In this document: one piece after another, positions 1-11,300 of the stretch | How positions within the stretch are numbered: position 1 is the stretch's first letter | Layout: each line of letters opens with the position of its first letter | Assembly (NCBI RefSeq): GCF_000003815.2 | Contig: NC_049980.1 | Location: forward strand, 4,635,386-4,699,385 | Origin: Branchiostoma floridae | Taxonomy: Eukaryota > Chordata > Leptocardii > Amphioxiformes > Branchiostomatidae | Length of the DNA: 64,000 bases | Reading direction: 5' to 3' | Made by a program: the position numbers and the translations under genes | The notes under the pieces: generated by a model | Seen by the model: the letters and a program-made list of their open reading frames with translations, nothing else | The model's database searches: none | Told to the model about the DNA's origin: nothing

Positions 1-2337
1 GATATTAGACGGGGGGGGGGGGGGGGGGGAGTTTTGCCTGAAATGCAGGTATAGTTTTCCGTAGGATGGAACATCGACTATTATACTTCCACCGGGGACC
101 GGAGGGCATTATACCGCCCCCCCAAAAAAAAACGTTAGTCTTCCCCAGATTGTCTTGAACCCCCAATGTTAAATATCTTAAATGGCCTACAATTCCGAAG
201 TTTAGGTATTGAAGACAATCTTGGGAAGGCCTATATAACAACGTTTTTGAGGGGGCTGTATAATGGCCCCCGGGGGGAGGATGGAAAAGATTTTTGTTAT
301 CCGTTAGTAGTCTGTCGCAACAATCTGGATTTGTTTCCCATTGGACCCTGGGTTTCTTCCAAAATTGGATATGCTTAAACCCACCTGGATTGGTACCTTA
401 ACCGTTTAATTCTACCATAAAGGTAGGTGGCTTAAACAAAAAAGTTAGGTTCCCTTACCTTGGACTTATACAAAAAACTTAGTTTGCCTTACATTGGACC
501 CGTTTGCAAATGTTGGGCAAAAAACTTTGACTACTAAACGTGGGGGAATTATGGGAATGTATGTTAAGTGTGTGCGTGGGGAGTTTCCGGGGAAACTAGT
601 ATATCTCCAGAACGAAACGTACAATTGCAATGATATTTGGTACACGGTGGTGGCCTGACGGTCAGTTTTGATTTTGGGCCTCCTGGTGTTTGAACTTGAC
701 ACTGCACTTGACTATATAGCAATCCTACACCCGGAAGATCGGTAGATGTTTTTGGATATCAATGTTTTCGATAGCCAACGGCTCCCCCGATTTAGATATG
801 CGCGCGCGTACCACTTCCTGGCACCCGTCATCCATAGCGAAAACTCTGAGCGGAGCTCATTTGCATGTACATACCAGTAAAAAAAAACCTGTCAAACAGG
901 TGTGGGTGAGGAAACATCAGACAACAACGCCCCGAGCTCATTTCAACCCAACCCTACTCTCGGATACCGTCTGTCCTGCCCTGGTGAGTAGATACATCTA
1001 TCTATGTTTTAGTATAGCCAGTTATATGACGGTGGCATTGGTGCAAGTATTGAAGAATATGTTACATCCACCATGGTCTGTTGGTGATGCAAATTTGGTA
1101 CGAGACGATTTGAACAGATATAAGAAGAAAATGAGATCTACACATACGGGAACAGACGATAAAAGTTGCATGCAGGAAGGAATTTAGAGAAGAAACCGCC
1201 GATAATGTGTGGAAAAGCCGACCATTTAGAAACAGCAGCGAGTTAGGAGAATATGAGAATGAAGCGAGAGAGAAAAAAAAGCAAATGTGACCAGTTACCG
1301 ACGAATCTGAAGCAGTCAGAGAGGCAACAACAACAATGACAACAAATTTTGTAGTTGCAATGTGTGTATGTAGCTCAGATATGTAAAAGTAAGAACGCAT
1401 GTATTCTCATGCTGTGGTGTGTCTAAACATCAGACAACAGACGAGACAACTTAAGTGCAGGTTTCTTTCGCCGATCGATATTTCTATTGAGGGGTTGGGA
1501 GCCGCGGCTGTCAGTTTGTATGGTACAAACAGCACAAGGAGGATGATCTAACCAAGGACGTTACAGCTGCTGTATTGATCTAACTAACCCACAATAGGAC
1601 TGGGCGGAAAGTAGGGTACAATCGTTTACAGAAATGGACAGGGACTGCTTGGCCTCAAAAGAATGGTCCTATAGTTAATGTTATGTTCAAATATTTTGAA
1701 ACATTAATTTGAAAGGTTAATACCCCCGCCTTGTCGAATAAGGGGACTTTGGCCAAGTTAGGAATAAAAGCCTAGTAGGAGTTAATTGGTCGAGGACTGT
1801 AGACCTGCCTTATATTAGGTCGCAAACTGTACTCCTCTGGTGTGTTTTCTGTCTTATTTGACCTATGTTTACTATCTGTCCAGTGGCATGTGTAGCTTGG
1901 TAGAGGCTACATCGTACTGGTCTTGTCTTGAAAGTCGCTAAAACTAAGTTACTGTAAACAAAAGAAATGATTAACATACTAGTACATGCATATGTAGCCA
2001 AATGAATTGGGTCATTATCACAATAAAGACATGCAGACTGTGAAATTCCCGAAATGCACACAGACAACTGTATTCGACAACTTTTTACACCGAATGACTC
2101 ACCACGAATATGCACAGACAACTTTATTCGACAATTCTTTACACCAAATGTCTCATTTCCTTTATTGGGTTAGTGCAAGGAGGTTAACCCACTTGGTAAG
2201 TGGAACAAAAAATATATCCCAAGCTTTTCTGAATGTGGGAATTCGTTTAATTGAATTGTTTGACTCCATTTTCCTTAGATTTTATTTGATTGATTTTTCA
2301 GAATTGCCTTTAGCTTGTTAAAGCTGAGATTAGAAGG
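1..2337. other. Upstream region, no gene recognised
   Basis: A poly-G run (about 11-29) opens the window. The ORFs here are short, overlap on both strands and show no domain or coding bias. A duplication of about 57 bp (near 2053-2109 and 2110-2165, sharing a CAGACAACT-TATTCGACAA core) is the only clear internal structure. The last part must hold the promoter and 5' UTR of the methyltransferase-like gene that starts at 2338, but I could not place a TATA box or initiator with confidence. Confidence 0.5.
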
Positions 2338-5300
2338 ATGTTAGGCAACGGCAACACTACAAGCAAAGTGGTCTTTGTTGCGTTCGGGTTGATCCTAGGA
2401 TACAGTCTATCGTTGTTGCAAAACTTCAACACCACAGTCAACATCCTTCCTACCGCCAGCCACGATGTGCCTCTTCGCTCGTCCTTAGACGATTCTTTTC
2501 GGTAAGTAAAAACTAAACACTGCTATCTTGTGATACTGTAGACTACAGGACTCAGTTACACTGTATTGGTCATTTTGTTGACGTTCGGATTGCTTCGTTA
2601 ACGTTGTTAGTAATGTTCAACTTAAAGTTACGAAGCCTTGGCTGCATGTATGATGACTTAATGGCGCGGTCACATACAGGTCGTGCGATCGTCGCACGAT
2701 TTTGATGCCAAAGGGTTTTCATGCAGGCTGTGACAGAACCAACCACCAACATGGATCAGCCTTTTGTGTAACAAGACTTTTGAACTTTGCAGGAGGCGTA
2801 TGCTTTTGTAAGCGATCGTACGGCGATCGCACGACCTATGTGACCGCGCCCTAACACTATCAGTGGTAGAGATATGTCATTCATGTGGATTGCCCTTTGT
2901 CGCATTTACATGTCTATATCATATTTCCCACTATCCACAATTTTACAACTTTCTCACGCGGCAGCCATGGTTGACCTAAAACAAGGTCAATGAGGCAAGA
3001 AAGAAAGCTTATTTCTAAAATCAGCTCCCGTCTAAATTTGGTTTTTGCCCAAACCACACAAATTTTCACAATATAAGATCAAATGATAAACATGAAACCT
3101 ACTGTTGAACACCGAAAAAAAGCAGTTTAGAGTAGTGTAGACTGATCGGCGGTCGGTTGCTAGGGTATTCTTTCCCGTTGCTAGACGCGTTCGGCAAAGT
3201 ATCGGGTTACAGGAGGCCAATATTTTGCTAACCGCAATATACTGTAAATGCATTTAAGTTCGCGGGGATTTAATTTCGCGGTAGCGGGATAAAGGACTTT
3301 TCGCGGTGGTTTTGATTTCACGGTAGCACCATGTAGTCTCTTACTGCCACGGAAAAATGGAAGAACCGCGAACATTAAACCACCGCGAATGTTTCTGCAC
3401 TTACAGTAATTGAAAATAGACGCGTGAATCTCTTTGAAATAACATGAAGTGACTTCATTTACTTGTTGGTATTGTAAGATAAATTGCCGATTTTCGTGAA
3501 TTTTGCTCCCATATAAAGCCGATTATTCTCTGGTTTAATGGAGGCGCTTTATTTTTCCAAAACATTTGATAAGATTGGCTCCGAATATCACTGGAAATCC
3601 CTAATAGTACATATAGAATACAACACGGTGTATTCCGTATCACCCGAGGTACCATGCAGCCTGACCCCGGGTTGGATCGCTTGGACTGTATTTTATTTAT
3701 GTCATACCCACCTGAGAAAACACATGTTTCGATGTACGAAATGTACCAAAAGTTGAGAAAATTGGTGCCTACGAACAAGCATTGTTACAACAGCAATGTT
3801 CCAACGTCCGAATCAGGTAATATTCGACTTATCGACCGCGCCACACTGGCGTTCGCAGTATGCTCAATGTAAACGATAGAAGCCTGTGTGATAAAACTTC
3901 GAAGCCTGTGTGTGGTACGGTTTTTTATCACACGGTCCAGAACACCTGTATCGAACGTTATCGCGGCCCAGGTATGACATAGAATACTTATTTGTCTTCT
4001 AGGTCCCCTGTCCTGTATAGGCCTCCACAAATACCGCAGGGGAAAGAACAGACGCTACAGGAAAAAGATGGTCCACGGAAAATACTGCTGGACTGTGGAG
4101 CTAATGTCGCATCTACTGTACAGGTGAGGGAAAAGACTCAGTCATGTTTGGGACAACATTCTTAAATAAGATCTGAAAATCATTTCAGCATTGTTGCTTA
4201 ACAATATTTATGTGTGTGACTTTACATTTTGGACTGCAGTAGTAGCTCAGTGTTGTTGCTCATCAGTTTCAATTTATCTTATCTTATTTTGTTTCATTTA
4301 TTTATCTTTATTTTTTTCTGTTTAAACATATACAAAACAATACTTTACATTTGGAACCGCATCATTTAACCACTGTTATGGTCTCAGAACACAGTTTTTC
4401 GCCTATGGGGATTTACATGGTTAAGGACCCCAAAGTGAGGTGGTTCGACGACTCAAAACCTATAGAAAGGTGCAGATACAATTTACAAGAATTTAGTATA
4501 TTGAAGTCGAGGGTACGACCTACAACATATCTGAAAATGAGCATAGATTTGCCTGCTCGTTTTTCTATAAAAGACACTTTGATTTGACCCCCAGCGGAGG
4601 TCATGGAACTGCAGGCGACGACCAGGAAGTGCCGGTAACAGTATCAATGCGCAAATTCCCGCCGGCCGAAGAAGCAACGTAATCCAATTTATACAGTGTC
4701 AACAACGATATATTCCTCTACCATTTACCACAGTTTCCACCTCGCTGTTGTGCACGGAAGAATAACTACGGCCTTTGCAAGTACAGCGGTGCACTATTTT
4801 AACCCGAACTACTTTTGGGGACGGGGGTCGCGTATAAATACTGTGTTCTGAGACCTTATCTGACACTATCTATCAATATAACAATACTTCACGTTTGGGA
4901 CTGCATCACTCAGTTCCAGTGCACTGTGAACCTATAACACCTGTGCATTGTAGACCTTGCCAGTATAGCCCTGACGAAGATGACAGATGGTCATCGAAAC
5001 GTCTAAATTCTGCAGGCTACGCACAACATTGCACCTTGTCTATAACCCTTATTTCATTTCGTATTGTTTTTTTCTTTATATAACTTTTTATTGATTTTTC
5101 AAACACAAGATACACATATCATACATAGAGCGATAATACTGAAAGTACATGTAGGACACAAAAGATAAATAAAACCAGAAAACAATGAGGATAACTTATA
5201 GCAGTGCACACATTTGTATATAACAAGGAAATGATAAACAGAAGTTGTATATATGTTATTCACTATTCACTGTTTTAACGATAAAGCTATTTTCCCCCAT

Positions 5301-8300
5301 TTACCAAAGTGTTCTTTTATCTTATCCATCCTTTTTGCTATAATATATTCTAGCCTATGGAAGTATGACATATATGAAATAAAGGCTTGTAAATTAAGAG
5401 AGCGTTGACGGTTCTTGAAAATAAAGTGTTTGCCAAGAAGGATAATCATATTGGCAGAAACTGGGCACCGACAATTCAAATCACCAAAGATAACTTTAAA
5501 CAGGTTCAGATTTAAATGTTCCCCCGTATTGATGAAAAACCAGTCTTCTATCTTTCGTATTGTTTTTGTCAGCAGGGCTAACCCTTTGTATTAAAATAGC
5601 CACATGCTAGTTGGGCATCCTCTCTGTGCGTGCTGAACAGCCAAACAAATAAATCAAATCTATAGAGAGTGATAGTGATCCCCTATAAAGTGATCCGACA
5701 TCCTTCAGTATTGTCTGTTTTCTACTGAAGACAAAGAGGCCTTTTTATGAACAACAAATGTGACCTATTTTCTTACTGATGACTGCTGTGGGACTGCAAT
5801 AATCAATACATCATAGACGCTGTACTTTTGTCGTGTCAATAAAGATTGTATTTTTTTTATTCTCTTGGGATGGTACCCATTCATTTGACCCATATCTAAC
5901 CCCTTGGACATACATTATTATGTCCAATACATTCATTCATAAAATGTTAGGTTACGAGATACGAGCTTAAACGGCTGTATGGATCACTCAAGTTATCTAC
6001 TTATATTAGCGCTACACTATACACATATATACGGAGAGATACTGGTATTGTATTTTATATACAAAAATACAAACATAACCTGACTAAGCAAAATACACAA
6101 ATGAAGCAAGATGTAAACAATACTGATAACAATATACTGAAAACAATATTGATATTTTGTGTTCTGGACTTCCTCTGGTCATAATTTTTCAGTTCTAGTA
6201 GTGACTAGTTCTAGTTCATAGTCTGCGAACTTTCTGGGAGGAATATCACGTAGACGGAGGAGGCGCAGCGTCTGGACTACGTGGTGTGCGATGACAGCTG
6301 CAGCAACCTGTTCTTGAATGTGTCCAGTGAGGGGCTGTCGACAATGTGGGCGGAGGGTAGCCTCTATAGCATTTCTAAAATGGCCGGCTATCAGAGAGGC
6401 CAGCAATCAGCGACCCAGTACAAAAAGAAATGGCCAGCAAAAGTGCCAAAAAAAGGCCATAGATAGCCTGCTATGGAGGCTAGGCGGAGGGGCTGTTCCA
6501 CTTGGGAATTGTCCTGGCGTAGAATGCATACTTTGCAGTGTCACACCTGCATCGTAGATTTCTGTACTTGGTTGGCATGGTTTCTGATGTGAGCTTGTTT
6601 TCCTTTTGTCTCCACAGTTATTCCGAGAGACCTACCCTGATGGAAGGAATTACATCATCCACTCGTTTGAGCTCGACGTGAGGCTGGCTCCCTACTTTGC
6701 ATCCTACTCCAACCACGTCCTGCACTGTCCGGTCGCCGTGGCGGGGGAGGACGGTCAGTCATGGCACTGCTAACGCCTGTTCACCTTTATCCGCGGGTTT
6801 ACCTATATCCGTTGCATATAGAATCGGGATATTTAGGAATATCAAGTCGATGGACTGTTATTCGGTTATACGGACTGTATGTCATTTTTGTTGTAATAAA
6901 ATACTAGTAAGTTGAAAAACATAACTTGAAAGCTCATCTGTGTTATTCTTAAAATAGTTGAACTGTAATTTGCAACACAAGAATTGGACTCACCCAAATT
7001 TTCGCCATAGACTTCTTGCAACCTATGATCCACTGCTCACTGAGTCACGTGTTCTATCTGCATAACGTGACGTCGCGACAGCAGTGGATTGTTCATTCCT
7101 TGACAAAGACTGATGCTGTGTAATCGAAAATTTGGGTCCAATTTTTTGTGTTGGAAATTACAGAAGTTGAAAAAACAGCTTAATTGATTTTCGAGTTTCT
7201 TTTTCAGGAAACATCACTGCCTACGCCGAGTCAGCCTGGAAGCCCGACAAAGGTGCAGTCGCCGGCAAAGATATGCAGTGGGGAGGCGGGGCGATCTACG
7301 CCTCAGAGTCAGAGAAGCAGGGTGAAATTCACGGCCGGCGATTCGGCGTAAAGAACGTCATACCGATGGTGGACCTGTCCACGTGGATACAAGAAAACAC
7401 TGGTATGTTTCAAATGACATACACATGTCAATCATATTCAAACATTATGTGTAGTGCTGTTGTATAATTTTTCAAAATCTAATTTCAAAATCTAACATTG
7501 AAATTCTCGACAAAAATGAATCAAATACTTGTTCACAGTTGACGCATATATGATGTGATTTCTACGCAAACGCGTTGTTTTTGTATAGAATAGTGGAGCT
7601 TCTGAAACATCAACTTTGTGCATATATGATGTGATATGATGCTAAACTCTGTCGATCTCATTTCGTCCAGCCCTGGAAGACTACGTTATCTTCAAGCTAG
7701 ACGTCGAGGGAGCTGAGTACGAAATCCTGGAGAAGATGGTCAAAGAAGGGACCTTCCGATGGGTTGACAAGTGCGTGCATTGTTCCTTCTATATACCGCT
7801 TCCATTTTGGAATGCCCTGCGTTGTGGATACAATGGAAGCCAGTTAATTGCACACCGGATAACCTCACGCTTCGGTCAATTGCACGGAATCCCAATTCCC
7901 AAACCCATTCACTCCATTGTTAGTGACTTCACATTTCTGCAGATGTCGGATAATTGAAAGAAATATGCTGAAAATGGGCTGTGCAATTAAATGGTTTCTA
8001 CTGTACAGTATTATTCAATAAACTAAAAGGATATAGTGTCAAAGTAAGTGTCACTGCTATCAGTACAATCAGTAGGCTTCAGCACAACATGTTTGGTCGT
8101 TTTGGTAATTTATTGTCATGTTGACCATCGCCAAAGAAGAAAAAAATTCTTGTTTATTTTCTGAAATCAGGCGAAAATTAATGAGCACGCTGATGTCATC
8201 CATAGACTTTACTTGCTATAGACCTAGGGTATAAAACCTTTTCAACTACATCTCCCCAGTGTCACCGATGAAAGGTAGTAGATACGACCTGAAACGTCTG

Positions 8301-11300
8301 AACGTTTTCCCAAATCATATCCAGTTGCTTGAGTAACTGCATTTTGGAGAAACACTGGTATTGAAATATAGCGTAAAGCAACCTTGTCAACTGCAGAGCT
8401 ATTTTGATGCACAGTTAGTAATTCAAATTAGAGGGGCAAAACTACCACTGAAGATTGCCTTGCCTACCTATACTATAGTATAATACAACGGTGCCAGGCT
8501 AGCCTCGTTTTGGTGCAATGACCCCGGATGTCCCCAGAAAATCCAAAATGGCCGCCGTAAGCATATTGAAGTTTATGCTATTTATAAAGTTGTCAAAACA
8601 TGATATCCCTCGTGACATTTCCAACACTTCTCCAAACATTTCAGGTTTTATGGCGAGTTCCACGACTCGTTTCCTATACCAGGCTGGTCAGTCCAAAGAA
8701 AACAACAACTCAGGAGTACTTTGAATTCCCAAGGCATCAAGATGTTGGATTGGGCAGGAGAGTACAAAAAGTATCAAGACATGGAAGAACTTCACAAGGT
8801 TGAGGTAAGTACAGCGGGGATGCAAGCTCTCAATTTCTGTTGATAGTTTTGTTTTGCCAGTTTTATGTCTATTATGACATTCTTAGATTTAGATTTACAG
8901 AATATGCAATAGATGGCAAACCCAGCCAGCTTATTAGCATATATTGGGTGCCAACACATATTCCACTGTCGATTCGAAAGAGCACTTGCACTGATGCAAC
9001 TCATTCTTATATCATTAATTTTGAGAGAAGACCAGACAAAGACATGTTCTTAAGACATGCGTCTGGGCTTGATATAGAAAAGGATGGCTTTTCAACCGAT
9101 AACACACGCCTCCCTTTAGATATACCGGAATTTGACATACTTGACACACGTTTTCAGAAATTTCTACTTGGTGTTCATTCAAAATCATCTAATGACGGCG
9201 TGCGAGGAGAGTTAGGAACTTTTCCTATTATAATACCTGCTAGAATTCAGCTCATTAAATACTGGCACCGTTTGGTAAACTTACCTGAGGACTCTCTGCT
9301 TCGCGATGCATACAACACTGTACTTACTGATAATCAAGACTGGATTAATCATGTTAAGGACATTCTCTGTTACCATGGCTTTGGACACATATGGATGAAA
9401 CCTGAGGCTTATAATATAGATTATATTGTCAACCAACTACGCCTCCGGCTACAAGATACATATATACAAAAGTGGTTTAATTCTATTGAAAACAATTCAA
9501 AGCTGTCTTTTCTTAGCAAGTCAAAAGAATGTTATGAACAAGAAACATACCTTTATGATATAAATAATTTTGAAATTCGAAAAGCGATTACTCAGTTAAG
9601 AATCAGCAGCCATAAATTGAATATTGAAACAGGTAGATATTACAATGTAGCCCCTGACCAAAGGTTCTGCCCTTTCTGTCCAAAGCATATTGAAGATGAA
9701 TTTCACTTTTTAATGGAATGCTCTAGATACGCTATTTTACGTAATGAATTATTCACATGTCTCGAATCCAGTACAGCAGATTTCAAGAGACTCGATGCTA
9801 CAGACAGATTTGTATATATCTTTGGATGCCACGACTCCCATAATGCAAGGATAGGCAAATATATCAAAGACTGCTTTGCTATTAGAAAGAGTAATGAATC
9901 TCATGTATAGCCCAACTCGATTGTAACACTATATCAAAGACTAATGTCTCAGCCCTTCTTGTTACGTTAATTAGGATATCAAGTCTTATTCTCTACACCT
10001 ATTTTGTACTTTGTGTAACAGTCGTTGCCATACTTTGTACCATGTACAAATGTCGAGCAATAAAGTTCTATCTACATACATTACATACCTGATATAATAC
10101 ACGTAAGTAACTCAAATGGTTAACGTATACTTCAAGTAAAACAACAAGATTAAGCCTTAAACAAACATTCTTGAGTAGAAAATTTAAGTTAAACTTGATA
10201 TAAAGGCTTGAAACATACTAACGTAGAATACAAGAGGGTTTTGGTTGTCAAAAGGCTCCATTTCCCCATAAACTAGGTCATTAACATCCCATATACTACC
10301 AGCATCCGAGTATAGGTCTCATTCTAAGGGTATTGTCAACCATTGTTGTGTTTAACGTTGGAAGAAGAGGGAAAAACATCAGATCAGAAAACGTCAAAGA
10401 GGTGAATGATTAAAACCGGCTCACTGTTAATCATTCATTACAGATCCCGGAGGGCACCCCTGGAGCTGCCGGAGTGGTCTACTCCAACTGTGCTACCGGC
10501 GGTCCGGCCCGCCTGGCCCTGACGGTTCAGCTCGGGATGGGCAGGAAGGCAGCCCACAAGCTGGTGGAGACGATCCGGGCGCACCCCAGCAACATGCCGG
10601 TCACGCTGTTCGTCTACGGGGACTTCGTGCAGGACTTCCCGGACCTGGTCATGAAGTGGGCCGTCAGATTTACGATAGGAATACGAGAGGTATGTTCCTT
10701 AGTGATAACAGGTCGTTTCGTCACAATGTCAGTTCGCCAACGTCGTTTCGCCACAAGGCTGGTCGTTTCGCAACAAGGCACACGTCGTTTCGCAACAAGG
10801 CACAAGTCGTTTCGCAACAAAGCACAGGTCATTTCGCCACATTCAAATTTTATTTCTCTAGCTATAGATGGCCTTATAGCATTGGAAATTGTATCCCCAA
10901 CATCACTTAAGCATTCATGGAAATCATGAAAGAAATCATGATATCTGCCTTTCGAGATGTCACAATAACTTCGATCCAGTCTAATGCAACCGTTCCTTGT
11001 TTTCTTGTAATCTCTATTTGGTTTGGTTTGATTCGGCAGCTCCTTTTCCAAGCTGTGCAGCTTTGAACTGTTACTGCATTGCTTCGCTCATTCGGTGGTT
11101 TTATTCGGTGTTATAGCAAAGGACCAGGCGTTATGACACTCCGGGCCGGTTATTACCTCTTAAATACTCTATAGCCTTGAATATGCATGTGCTGTATTAA
11201 ACTAATGAGCCTTCTGATTGGTCAGAATCAATCGACACCGACAACGACACTTACATTCCCTTCAGAACTGCAAGAATTCTTGCAAAGATGACAGTCACAG

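Noticed and set aside
762-1187. 141-codon ORF on +
   Set aside because: Mixed composition, antisense ORF of similar length, no domain, no coding bias.
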